The notes under the pieces were generated by a model. That model was not told where the DNA came from and did no database searches. It saw only the letters and a program-made list of their open reading frames with translations. A DNA stretch of 64,000 nucleotides from Prorocentrum cordatum (Eukaryota; Sar; Dinophyceae; Prorocentrales; Prorocentraceae): NCBI GenBank assembly GCA_963575745.1, contig CAUYUJ010015266.1, positions 125,001-189,000 of the forward strand. Direction: 5' to 3'. The first letter of the stretch is position 1, and every line of letters begins with the position of its first letter. A program made the position numbers and the translations under genes. Below, in pieces: positions 20,613 to 31,473 of the stretch.

Positions 20613-20635
20613 GCCCCCGTGAGATGGCGACAACA

Positions 20636-20655
20636 TTTGTTTTTTTTTTGTTTTT
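20636..20655 (-). other. A-rich tract (minus strand), possible retroposed poly(A)
   Basis: On the minus strand the sequence is a run of five A, then C, then about ten A. It is ~430 nt downstream of the stop of the 21083-25630 gene, in the position of a decayed poly(A) tail of the retroposed mRNA. Confidence 0.3.
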
Positions 20656-20659
20656 CGCC

Positions 20660-21082
20660 GAACCACCATGCCACCCAGGCTGTTTGTTTGTGAGGCCCCG
20701 ACAGGGTACGACGACGACCGATGAAGCAACTGCAGGAGGCTGAGGGGGGCCCACGGACGACCGAATAACAATTTCTCTACACGTCTTGCAAAGTCAACTC
20801 GGCCGAGGGCTGAGGCGAGATGCGTTTGCAGTTCCCCCTCCTCCTCGTCCTCGTCCTCGTCCTTGTCCTCCCCATCAGTGTTGTTGATGGCGCGTGATGT
20901 TTGATGCGTGCTGTGCGCGCGTGCGGTGTGATGATGTTTTCCTCTGATCGGGCACGTTTGTGAGTTTCTGCAACCGATGCGTGTTCTGCGTTTTGTTGTT
21001 TGCAGGTGATGCGTGTTGCTGGGATGAGATGTGTTGTTGGCATGTGTTGATACTTGCTCAGCTCATTGTTACGTGTCCTAAG
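20660..21082. other. 3' flank without a supported gene
   Basis: Includes CTCCTCCTCGTCCTCGTCCT microsatellite (20835-20870) and GTGTTGTT-rich sequence. If the A-rich tract is a poly(A) relic, this is the 3' UTR of the next gene. Confidence 0.4.
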
Positions 21083-24000
21083 TTACATACCGCCCAGGTT
21101 GCAAGCTAATGAGCTGGGCCCAATACTGGGCCGCTGGCCCTGCACAAGAAGCAAACACACTCGTCCGAAAAGAAGCCACCTACGCCCTTGGCAAAAAAGT
21201 TCGACGTACCGCCCTGCACATTTGCTATGCCACACAAGGCAGCACGAAGCACACTTGTACGCTGCACTCGGCTCTGCAAGTTCGGGCACGGCCCCAAGTC
21301 CCCCAGGCACACTCCTGGAAGCTTCGCACCAAACGCACGTGCTTCCCTCGGGCCCAGGGAGGGGGCCAGAAAACGCACGAGACTGGTACCACTCTCTCAA
21401 GACCAACGCAAACTCAGGAACCTCATCCCTCTCGCGCTCGGATTTCCTATGCAAGTAGGTCGCCCCAGTCTGGACAACTAAGACTGTCGCAGTGGAAAAG
21501 TCAACAGGAGGAACCATACCGAACACTATAGCTTTGACCTTCTTGTTCTTTACCTGTAAAGGGCGAGCCATGCGAGCAGCAACACCCGACCACATCACGA
21601 AATCTACACTATCGCCGCTCTGGACTAACGAGATCATACGATCTTGCAAAGGCAACGCTGCATCATTCGTAGTTGCCAAATGCTCAAAAGCGTTTAGAAT
21701 ACGAGCCTTCATGTCCGCACTCTTACCAGCCACGAAAGTCTGCATGTCCACGTCAAGGGGGGTGGCCTCGATCCCCTCGCCCTTGCCCCCACTGGCCTCA
21801 AGCGCAGCGTCCGAGGGGTCATCGCTGCTACCGTCGTCGGGCCACTCGGGCAAGGGCTCCGCCACCACCACCCCCTCCTCGTTGACCTCGGCAGCAGGGT
21901 CCCTTGCTAGGCTCTCTGCCTCCGACTCCCCATCTAGATGACCATCGCCGTCGGGATGCCCATCAGCTCCGACCGCGAACCCGAAACCGTCCGCATCCAG
22001 CAGGTCCTCCATCCCCTTTTCCAGCCAGGAATCGTCACCAGACTTGTCGCTATCGTCATCGCCTCTGCCTGGGCCTCCATCGCGAGGTTGTGTATCTGCT
22101 TTCGGCTTCTCCCATTTTATTTTGTGCTCGGTGGAGCTGCCCAAATCCAGATGTCCAATAAGGTCAGCAGGCACCCCACTGTCGTCGCCCATGCCATCAG
22201 CCCAAGACACGGCGTACGAGAACACACGTATGAACTCAGGCATTGCACAGCGACGGCGCTTAGGGCGGGCCTCCAGCTCGATCGGAATCGGGCCAACCCC
22301 ACAAGCCACATCGCCATCAGATAAGGGTAAGCAGTCATCGGTAGCGGGGCCGCCATCCACCATACCAGATACCAAAGATAAGACGTCCGTGAATTTCAAA
22401 GGTGAGCAAGGCACGATGTTTGCCGTTGTCCCTGCCGCTGCGGGGATGCGAAATTGAGCCAGCGACCTCCTGGAAAAATATGTCCATGCGGCAATGTACA
22501 CGTGCTGGCCCATACATTCACTTGCTGCCAACTTGAAGCCAAATGTGTACGCTTTGGTTGCAGTTCTGGGCATCTGCCGCTGAGCAGGAGCTGCAAACCC
22601 ACGAACTCTATGACTGTGCGCAGGATCGTGCAAACACGGCTTGAAGGTGATCTCCTCTGGCTTGTCGAAGTCGCGAGGGGCAAACCGAACGAGTTGCGAC
22701 CGAGATGCCATGTACTCTTTGGCGGCATGGTGCAACCCGCAACACTCAGTGGCGCTGATGGGGTCGCCAAGCTTTAACTGCAAGCGATCGCTGGCCAGTG
22801 CATGGCCCATGTTAGGTGCAATCCTCGCCATTGTTTGCAGAACGACGTGGAGACCCTCCATACTCTTGCTCTCGAAGACGACTTGGGACCTCCACACCAA
22901 CAACAACGAATACAAGTTCAAAGGTACTTGTCCAGATGTCTTAACCACTAGCAGCTCATCTGCATGCGTTTGCCTGAGCTTCCAAGCGAGATCGCTTATG
23001 CCGCTCCGCAGGTAAGGACTCGGCTGCCGCAGGCAGCATTCGTGCGAACCTCCATCGGCTAGCAAAAGGTTGGTTGCATCCAGTGATGCCCCCCCTCCGT
23101 GTTGGAGGGTTGGAAGGGGTAGGGCCCCCGCGGGGAGGCCTTACCCCTACACCTCCAAACCTCCAACACGTTGGTTGACTTTGGATCGCCGAGAACTTAA
23201 AAGCTTCTCGCACACGCCCTGCCTCCGATCGTCGACAACACCTGGTGGATGTTCCAACAGAAGTAAAAGCAGCAATGGAAACGTTGAAGCACCATCCCAT
23301 AGCCTGAAATCATAAGAAGCCCCAACCATAAGAACGCACTCGACGACAAGTTGCCTCGCCTGCTCCCTCTCCAAGCCAGTTTTGCATTGTGCCCATAAGG
23401 GCGCCCAGCAGTCGTAGCTTCGCACAGCTTCCCTACTCAACAAGAACGAAATCTCATCGCGAATTGTCCCCGCGAAACTGGCCACCATCAGCGAGCAGGG
23501 CGTCGGGCCGAGGTATGTTTCACCTCGTGCCGTGGATGCCTTGACCTGCTGATTGAACACCTGTTGCTTCTTGTCGGCCCAATTCATAAGATGCTGGATA
23601 GGCCGCTTGACGTTAAAAGACACCCTTGCCATAAGTTCGAAACGATGGTCGTCCAGAAATCCAAGCGCATTTCGCCGCGCATTCCTCTGCCGCTGCTGGA
23701 ACTCCTCCTCCTCGTCTTCACCTGGTCGGGGGGGCAATGGCCCCTTGCCCCTGCCCCCCCTCGATTCTCCAGCCCCTCGCAGAACTCTGCCTCGGCCCCG
23801 TCCCCGTCCGCGGGCAGGGTCCCTCATCTCAGGCCCAAGTATAGCAGGTAAAACAACTCGCAGGACCCACATCGATGCTAACAGAATCTCTTCGACGCCG
23901 TCGATTGATCCCCATCGGTCCTTCAAGCATCGCCCTGGTATCCTGCCGACGGCCTTCAGCGCTGCCAAATTGTTTGGGAAATGCCTTTTGGTAGTCTGCT

Positions 24001-25630
24001 TGATGCAGGCGGGCATGCCAGGCGTTCGCCACACACCTGACATGCTGGAGACCCCGTTGAAGTATTTCACTTGCATGTCATCTACCCATGGGTGCCAAGA
24101 CTCAAGAGCAACCAATACAGCCTTGTCCACCAAATGGCACTGATGGTAGTGACACCAGACAACGGTTAGCATGATATGACGAGAATCCGATATCAACCTT
24201 GCAACGCGCTTCCATGCAGAAACGTTGTCGCCACCTGTTGTGGGCATCAGGCACAGAATACATCGGACTCCGACCCCCATCACGATGAGGCATCGTTCTG
24301 GGATCGGTGTCCTGATGCATGTTGTGCATGGCGCCCAACCTTTGTCGACTGCAGCGTTCAGGAAAGTAATTCTCGCCTCATTGGCCTCGCGAAGTCGCTG
24401 GACCCAAGTAGGTGCACTCACAGAGTCGAACTCGCGGAGCATCAACGAGTACGTCTCCTCGCCTGTCCCTTCGTGAACATCCTGTAGGTCGCAAAGTACA
24501 CGCTGGGAGACGCACGCGCTCTGGAGTTCGTCCAAATCGAAGCAGGAGTCGTCGCATATCAACATTGCTGAATACGAGATTTTCGCAACGTGCTTTTTCA
24601 TATCCAGCACAGCTGAGGTCGTAGCATCCCCCTGATAAAGCAAGGCCTCAGCAGACATGGTGCGCAGACGCGTCACAGCTCCAGAATCATCGCGGCCATC
24701 TTGCGCACTCTCTGAAACTGTATCGAAGAACATATTTGATCGTAGCCTCTTGCTGGCAGCTGCCATGTGCTCGTAAGTTATGATGATGCCCTTGTCCTTC
24801 AGCCTCCCACCCAAAACGCCCTCGCCACCAGCCATCATTTTGACTGCTACCGCTGCCCCAGCGTAGCCCTCGTTCCTGTTGATCGCCATGCAGTATGCCT
24901 TGTACTTATTCGCATTCCCATGCTCCCCAGTGCGCACGCTCACCAAAGACTCGATCTCCTGTACGGTTGTTTTCAGCTGGGCATTTTCAATCTGCAATTC
25001 ACTATTCCGTTTCACTACTTTCCATTTTGATTTCCGTAATCGATCCTTCTCGAGGTTTAGCTCGGACACTCGCGTGTCCCTGGCGATGACCAGTTGTAGA
25101 AGATCGTCCCTGCTGAAGCTGCTGTAGTCGGCCGCCGTCCGCGCGACAATCTGCGTGCCGCCATCCCCTGCTGCATGCAGGGCCAACTGCTGAGAAGCCG
25201 AGCCCCTGTCCATGCCACGAGCGCGATGAACAAGTTGGAAACTCTGGGGCACTACGATTCGCAGAGTCCTCTCCCACTCGATCTCGGGAAATGCCGCAAC
25301 ATCGATGTTAAGAAACTTCCTGATGAGGGGTGGGATCGCCCGAACATGGACGTTGTTGTTTTCGACGACCTCAACGCCCTCTGTGATGATCGTTACATCG
25401 TCTAGTTCCTGTGAGACTCGCTGTCTGGTTGCTCTTTTGCTCAGTTCCAAAACCTGGCGATCGCACCCGCCGACTTGCTCTTGGAGCGACTGAAGCAACT
25501 GCACAACATCGCCCAACGGAATTCGATGTGAGCGCCCAATCCTCGGCCCAAGCTTTCTCGATTCAAAGTACGAAACGCTTGCATCCACGATTGCGCTTCC
25601 AATGCTGACAGCGCTACCGAGAGGGTCCAT
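21083..25630 (-). CDS. Two-exon gene with coiled coil and C-terminal Cys/His finger (1490 aa predicted)
   Basis: Model: exon 1 23170-25630 (ATG at 25630, MDPLGSAVSIGSAIVDAS), exon 2 21083-23094, stop at 21083-21085. Removing a 75-nt GT-AG intron closes the frame exactly. Residues ~172-232 are a likely coiled coil (LNLEKDRLRKSKWKVVKRNS). A Cys/His-rich middle (VVWCHYHQCHLVDKAVL) and ...CLKDRWGSIDGVEEILL recall the C...H/RW pattern of some hAT-like transposases, a weak resemblance. A low-complexity GRGRGRGR hinge and an acidic stretch follow. Near the C-terminus CVWCEA ... YKCASCCLVWHSKC resembles a PHD/RING-type zinc finger. A spliced-leader relic lies 49 nt upstream. No breaks. Function unknown; it may be a domesticated or still mobile transposon gene, or a host gene. 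Confidence 0.7.
23095..23169 (-). mobile_element. 75-nt intron made of one inverted repeat (introner-like)
   Basis: Minus strand: starts GTGTTGGAGGTTTGG, turns at GGCCTCCCCGCGGGGGCC and ends CCAACCCTCCAACACGGAG. The ends GTGTTGGAGG and CCTCCAACAC are exact complements, and the arms pair through most of the intron with small indels. It splices CAA C | GG GCA in frame (GT donor, AG acceptor). Its sequence is unrelated to the 73-nt palindromic intron at 17937-18009, but the length and architecture are the same. Confidence 0.75.
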
Positions 25631-25679
25631 ACACCACCAACAGACTGTCTGAAACACGCCAAAATTGCTCGAGCCTAGT

Positions 25680-25699
25680 TTGAGCCAAAATGGGTACGG
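25680..25699 (-). other. Spliced-leader relic upstream of the two-exon gene
   Basis: The minus strand reads CCGTACCCATTTTGGCTCAA, which differs from the end of the dinoflagellate spliced leader at one base within this stretch (C for G after CCGTA). It is followed by 49 nt and the ATG at 25630. In a genomic locus this indicates a reinserted, reverse-transcribed mRNA. Confidence 0.8.
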
Positions 25700-25804
25700 A
25701 GGGGAACACAGAAGCCCAGAAGAGATAACCTGACGAGTCTTGGTGAATATGGACGAATTCTCGAGCGGGAGCCTCGTATCTGGGTGAAGTGTGGGGAAGT
25801 CGTG

Positions 25805-26100
25805 ACATGTCTTGTATACGGCCTGCGTTGTATGTGGGATGCGTCGTATAGCATGCTTCGTATATGACCTGTGTTGTATGTGGCTTGATTCGTATATGGT
25901 CTGTGTTGTATGTGGCGGCTGTTGTATATGGCCTGCTGTGTTTAGGGATTGCTGTGTAGATGACTCATTCGTAAGGTGGTGGCGATGGCGGCGGTGGCGG
26001 TGGTGTGCGCGTGCGTGTATCTACGTTGTGTGTGTGGTTGTGGTCGTGGTGTTGGTGTTGGTGTTGATGGCGGCGTGGTGGTGGTGGATGCGTGCGTTTC
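25805..26100. repeat. TGTATGTGG / CGTATATG short repeats and GT/GGT-rich tract
   Basis: Words GTTGTATGTGG and TTCGTATATGG repeat about seven times from 25812 to 25960, then GGTGGCGATGGCGGCGGTGG and GTGGTGTTGGTGTTG. No gene is supported. It separates the two-exon gene from the GC-rich retroelement block. Confidence 0.7.
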
Positions 26101-26140
26101 GGGAAGTAGACCCTATTTAAGTGTGACGACGCTTGGGCCT

Positions 26141-26716
26141 ATGACACCCACTGTCCTGACCTGGAGCCCTCGGGCAGGGGGGAGGGCGTGGAGGGGGGTG
26201 GGGAAGAGCTGCGCAACCTATGAGAGGCTTTGTCGCCCCGTTCCCCTGCCCCTGCAACCTCCTCACTTCCAGGACTGGATCCGGGCCCGCGGGAGGCACT
26301 CCAGCCGCCGCCCGCATGAGCTGCTCGCCATCATCGAGGAGGGAATGGTCCGGATGCAGCGAAAACCGGGCTCCACGCTGCCCGCGACGCGGAAGGGAGG
26401 GCAGGTGTACCTCTACGGTGCCGTGCTGCACTGTGCGGATCCCCCCCCCCGTCAGCGGCTGGAGAACGCTCGGGGGCGCGCCGTCTACCTGGCGCGGGAG
26501 TGGGAAGCGGTGATCCCCCCAGACATTGTGGCGGTCAGCTACCACCACGCCGGCGTGGAGGAGGGGCTCGTCCTGAACCTGGAGATGGCTCTTCCCTATC
26601 AAGGCTTCCTCCTGGGCCTCGCCTGCCTCATCGGCCGCACCCTTGGTGGCGCCCGCCGACTCCTCCGCCCCATGTCCCGAGCCATCGGGATAGACCTACT
26701 GGGGGCGTGGTTCTGA
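26141..26716 (+). pseudogene. GC-rich retroelement-type ORF, unknown
   Basis: ATG 26141 to the stop at 26716, 191 codons. Begins Gly/Arg-rich, then ELLAIIEEGMVRMQRKPGST and a more hydrophobic end (YQGFLLGLACLIGRTLGGAR). No known domain. It marks the left boundary of the large GC-rich block. It could continue the protein begun at 14009-14855 if the intervening 11 kb is an insertion; this is speculation based on composition only. Confidence 0.35.
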
Positions 26717-26759
26717 CGCGAAAGGAGGGCGGCAGCCGGAGCGGGGAGGCCCCGGGATC

Positions 26760-27100
26760 GCCAGCTCGAGTCGGAGAGCGAGGGGCCCACCATCGGGACG
26801 TGTGGTGGGGACCGCTTGGGCTGGCGCCAACCCGGAAGCACCTTGGGCACCCTCGGCCTCCGCGCCCCGTGCCCGGAGCCCCCGGACGAAGGGTTCACCC
26901 TCCTTCTGGTCGAGGACGAGCCCCAGTCGGACATCACCGGATGGGAGCGACTGGGCGGGCGCGTCCTGGCCCCCCTATGCGCTCGGCACAAGCGCATGTA
27001 CCGGCTTGCCCGCCAGCACCTCCTCTGCGCCTTCGCGGGCCCCCCTCGTGCGACGAGATCGGGACCCTGCAGGTGAAGGGGGGGCTCCTCTGCGCCTCCC
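26760..27100 (+). pseudogene. Frame fragment with Cys/His pairs
   Basis: The best frame reads GFTLLLVEDEPQSDITGWER, LAPLCARHKRMYRL and HLLCAFAG; the adjacent frame gives CDEIGTLQVKGGLLCASHAA. The paired Cys and His residues could be a zinc site split by a frameshift near 27050. Support is weak. Confidence 0.25.
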
Positions 27101-28610
27101 ATGCGGCGCAGTCCGCCGGCCCCCCCCCAGGGGCGGCCGGGAGAGGGACTGCCAGCCTCCTCGAAGGACCCCCCTCCGGGCCCTTTAACCCCGCTGCCTC
27201 CCATCACCCACCCGCGCGATGCGGTTGGCCGCCTCTGCCTGGGCCACATTCGCCGCGAGGAGGACGCCCTTCGGGGGTGCGGGAAACAGCCCCCGGCCGA
27301 GCGCTATCTCGTCTTCCGGGGGGAAGGGGAGGAGCCGCCGGCAGGCCACCCTCCGGGTGAGGCGATGGTCCACCTCGCCGCCCTCGGTCTTCGCTACTCC
27401 GTCCCGATCGGTCAGATCCGTCGCCTGGGACAGGCCCTCCTTCCCCCCCCGGGAGGGATCCCTGCCTGGTTCGTCGAAGCGACTAAACCGGAATGGAGCG
27501 CCCTGACAGAGGAAGGGAAGACCCCCTCCGGAGGGGCAGGCGGGGTCCAAGAGGTAGTATTGCTGCTGAACTCCCGGGGGCTGGACCGATGGCGCCATCG
27601 GAGTGCCCGGCGGATGGACGAGGAGCCCGGCCAATCCTCGGGTGGGGAAGAGCACCCCCCACGGGGGAGGAACACCCGCCGGGGAAACTCACCGCGCCCT
27701 CCGGCGCGTGAGGGAGGGGCCCCCTCCACGGGCGCCTCCCGCGACCCGTCGGGGGAGCCCTCGGCGGTGGTCTGGCTCCTCGAGGCCCTCCTCTCCGCCA
27801 TCCAGGACGGCGTTGGAGTGGAGGCCGCACTTGAGGCGGCCCAGGACTACTACGGCGAGGACCCGGACACCTGCCTGGCGTTGGTCACTCCGTGCGCGGA
27901 GGAGTTGGAGGCGACCGCCCTCCGCAACCCCGCCTCGCTGGAGCGGGAGGAGCAGGCCGCCCTCGGCAAGCTCTTGCGGTACGTCCGCGAGAAGCGCCTG
28001 CTCCAGAAGGGGCAGGAGGGGCCTACCCCAGCAGGGAGACCCCCCCCGCCCTCACCGGCGCAGGCCCTCCAACCTCAGGGCGTCATGGAGGGGATCTTCA
28101 CCAGCCTCCCCGAGGGGGAATACCGTGACACGCGCCCCGCGCCGTCCGGCGGCTCGAACCCCCGCCCGCCCGCTGCGCAGTGGGATGCCATTCATGGGAT
28201 CGCCCCACCAAGGGGCGCCACAGGACGCGCCGGGGCAGGGGGGGAAGGGCAGGCGGGGATTTTCACTGACCCGAACGCCCGCCTCTTGGTTCAGCACCTC
28301 AATCTCTCCCAGCGCATGGAGGCCGACGACTCCAAGAACGTGGAGGGCTCCCTGGGCTACCTGAAGAAGACGGAGTGCCGGCTGGCGGTCTACACCGCCC
28401 GGGGGTTCAACGCCTTCTACGTCGCCCTTTGCCCGGGCCTCGTCGGAAGGGAGCTATGCGACGCAGCCCGGAGGGGAGGGGACGGACGCTGGATGATCAT
28501 GCACGAGGGAGGCTGCCCCGTCCTGGTCGCGAACCGGATTGCCTACGCCATCGCGGGGGGCTTCTGGGGGGGCCGCGACCTGGAACGGATGGCCAAGTGG
28601 TCGCATCGGA
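27101..28610 (+). pseudogene. Gag-like protein, N-terminal part
   Basis: An open frame of about 500 codons. Pro-rich start, a helical stretch (WLLEALLSAIQDGVGVEAAL), a linker, then a globular part (RMEADDSKNVEGSLGYLKKT, FNAFYVALCPGLVGRELCDA). Order and composition resemble gag-type structural proteins of dinoflagellate retroelements. The frame shifts near 28605, after ERMAKW, into the next fragment. Confidence 0.4.
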
Positions 28611-29480
28611 CTTCCCGCGGACCACCCGGGAGGAGTTCGAACGGTTCATCCCGCGCTCGGACCCCGCCTACATGGAGAAGCGCCCCGCCTGGACCAAGAT
28701 CTCGCCGTCTGGACCGACCAGGCCCACCGGAGCATCACCACCTTCTGCCTGTTCTACGGCCAAGACCACGAGAGGGAGAGACGGGGCGCCTTGAGGAGGC
28801 TGGTGCAGCTCAACCTCGATGACCCCAACCAGTGGACGGAGGGGGACCTCTTCGCGATCTGGGAGGAGCTCCACTGGGACTGGTGGGACGGCATCCGACT
28901 GATCGTCCAGCGGGCCCTCCACGACCTCAGAAACCAGAACCCCACCGAGGAGGAGTTCAGGCTCCACCTCTTGGAGGGGCCAGGAGGCCAGCCGCGATTC
29001 CAGATGCCCCTCTCCTTCCAGCTGGACCACCCCAACGGGTTCTTTCGAGCCCGGGTGGTGTCCCGTAAGTCTTGGGAGCAACGGTCCGCCCTGTCTGCCC
29101 TCTCGCGGACGAGCAGAGCAAAGGTGCCACCCCCGCCCCCGGCGGGGCGCGCCGGCCAGGACGACAACCCGCAGTGCCCCATCGGCACGGCCCTGGAGGC
29201 GGAGGAGCATAAGGCGGCCCTGGCGGGTGTCTCTAAGAACCCGCAGGGCAAGAGGATTTGCATCCCCTTCAATTGCCACAGCACGTGCTGGCGGGGGAGC
29301 GGCTGCCGGGACGCCCACCAGAAGATCAATGATCTGAAGGGCCTCCCCATGGAGACCAGGTTGCTCTTCTTCCGCTTCGGAGGGTTCCACAAGCTCCCCC
29401 TCGTGACGCCCGCAGCGGTGGATGCCCGCATGGCTGCACTCCGGAAGGGACCGAAGCCCCGCCCGAAGACCCGCGGCGGG
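28605..29480 (+). pseudogene. Gag-like protein, C-terminal part with CCCH-type finger
   Basis: Reads VASDFPRTTREEFERFIPRS in one frame, then ITTFCLFYGQDHERERRGAL, GDLFAIWEELHWDWWDGIRL and a Cys cluster CIPFNCHSTCWRGSGCRDAH (about 29269-29330). The spacing C-x4-C-x3-C-x5-C-x3-H leaves a plausible CCCH zinc finger for RNA binding, with helical capsid-like sequence before it. At least one frameshift (28605-28700) breaks it. Confidence 0.45.
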
Positions 29481-29579
29481 CAGAACGCCAACCGGGGCAC
29501 GGAGACACCCCCGGGGGACCCCCCCACCACGGGGAGGGGGGAGCCCGAGCAGAGCGCCACACAGGCGCCCGCCCCGGGG

Positions 29580-30230
29580 GTGCTGGCGTGCATTACCTGC
29601 CCGCGCCGCACGGCTTGGGGCACGCTCGATTTCGGCCAGTACCTCCACCCCACGGGGCCCCATGCCCATTTCATGCGGGAGAAGCTGGGGCTGCAGGAGG
29701 GCGAACCGGAGGGAGGGCAGTGCATGCTCCTGAGCACCGCCGCCTCCTCGCTGTGGCGGCAGCACGGCACCCCCCCTCATCAGGAGGAAGTGCACGCCCT
29801 GGCCACCCGATACCGGGCGGAGCTGCTGGAGGCGGCCGGCGATGCGCCGCCGGCCTCCAGTTCGCCCCTGGACGACGCACTCCGGGCGGGAGCCGCCGTC
29901 CCGCACTCGGGAAGAGACTACCGAGAGTTTCCCTTACTGGGAGGCCCCGCCCTCACCAGCGTCGACCTCCACGTGTGCGCGCTCCAGGACGTCTACCTCC
30001 GCGAGACGCGGATCCCCAGCCGCGCGAGCGGCGACTCCCCCGATCGCCTGGCCGTTCCTCAACCAGGGGCACGCCCTCGCACTGGGGCCCACGCCGGAGG
30101 CCTTCACCTGGATCCGCTACCGGGACGTGTGGCCCCGCCCGCGCCAAGCAGAGGCGCCCCCGGCCCCAGATGCCGTCGGCGAAATTCCCCACCCACCCAA
30201 ACCCGCAGGGGGGGGTGAAGGGCCTTCGGA
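29580..30230 (+). pseudogene. Cysteine-protease-like (OTU-like?) fragment
   Basis: After VLACITCPRRTAWGTLDFGQ comes EGGQCMLLSTAASSLWRQHG and a helical stretch (EEVHALATRYRAELLEAAGD). The Gly-Gln-Cys followed by a helix recalls the D-G-N-C-L-F catalytic start of OTU proteases, and TPEAFTWIRYRDVW follows in another frame. The catalytic His was not identified. Could be coincidence. Confidence 0.2.
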
Positions 30231-31356
30231 CCCTCAACTCCAGAGGGAGGAAGGCGGCATCGGCGGGGCGTCGCCCAGAGCCGCCACGGACGCCCTAAGC
30301 GGCGAGACCGGGGGGGAGGAACCAGACCCGCCACCGCGGAGGGAGACCGAGGGGAGGGGGCCCCCGGCGCACCTGGACTCGTTCAACCGAGCCACACAGG
30401 CGCTGGAGGAGGCACGGGGCCAGGACATGCTGGACCTCCTGGGGAAGGACGAGAAGCACGGCGCCCAGATCCGCACCCAATGGTACCGCTACGCCCGGAG
30501 CGTCGGAGCGGGGTGGGAGGATGCGGAGTGGGGGAACAGGCGGAAGTACCCCCAGCGGCTGATCGACACGTTCCTGAGTGAGATAAAGAGGGGCACGGTC
30601 TACCCTCCGCCGGACTCCACCTTCGAGAACGGAGGAATAACGACCAAAGGGGCCCCCACTTTCGGAAAGAGGCCGAAGGGAGAGAAGGGGGGGCCAAGTG
30701 TGAGGAGGAAGAAGATGCCCCCACAGGGCGGATCGTCGGAGAGCGAGCGCGAAAAGGCCGCCAGTGGCCGGAGCAGGCAGGCCGGGGATGGGAAACCAGC
30801 CGCCGAAAGCCTCGCCCCACGCCCCCCCACGGAGCGCCGGAGAAGCAGGGGAAATGAGGACACCGCCGAGGCTCGCAGAGGGGAGAGCGCGAGCGGCGGG
30901 AGGGGAGGGAGCAGGGGCCCCCGGGACAGCCGCCCGAGCCGGAGGGACGCTGGGGCCTCCGAGTCCCCACGGCGGATCAAGGGGTCCCGCCGTCGCTCGC
31001 CCGTCAGCCCCCGCCGCGACCCGGGCCGAGGAGCGCGCGCCTCACGGGGCCCTCGACCGGAAGAGCACGCGCGCCCCCGGAGCGCGGGGCGGCGGGCATA
31101 CCCAGAGGGACCAGACCGAAGGGGAAGGGTGGAGAGTCGTGCCCCTCGTGAGCGCTCCCTGCGCCGGCGAGGAGGGTCGGGGAGCAAAGTTGGACCCCGC
31201 CCGCCGCCGGCACCGGACCGCGCGGGCGTGCGGCGCGTGTCCACCCCCAGGGGCTCCGTCCGGCAGGAAGTCTCGCTTGGCCCCCGCAAGAGGAGCCCCA
31301 GCCCCCCGTGGAAGCGGACCGGGGGGGAGGAGCCTGGGCTCCGCACGCGGGATTAA
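29842..31356 (+). pseudogene. Arg/Ser/Pro-rich protein of the GC-rich block
   Basis: A folded-looking part around 30380-30600 (LDSFNRATQALEEARGQDML, AQIRTQWYRYARSVGAGWED) is followed by ~240 residues rich in Arg, Ser, Gly and Pro (RRSPVSPRRDPGRGARASRG), like a nucleic-acid-binding or SR-type tail. The frame is open for 505 codons, but high-GC sequence makes long open frames cheap, so only the 30380-30600 part is given weight. Confidence 0.35.
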
Positions 31357-31473
31357 CCGCCCCCTAGGTCCCGCAGCCCCAGAAGGGCCGAGCCTCCCAC
31401 GGCAGAGCCGCGTGAGCCCCGCCCTCCTGCCCAGCCGGGTGGCCTCTGGCTATGCCTCGGCTGCAGGAAGAAG

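Noticed and set aside
29842-31356. SR-protein splicing factor suggested by the Arg/Ser-rich stretch
   Set aside because: No RNA-recognition motif; extreme GC alone gives Arg/Ser/Pro/Gly-rich frames, and the neighbours are retroelement-like.
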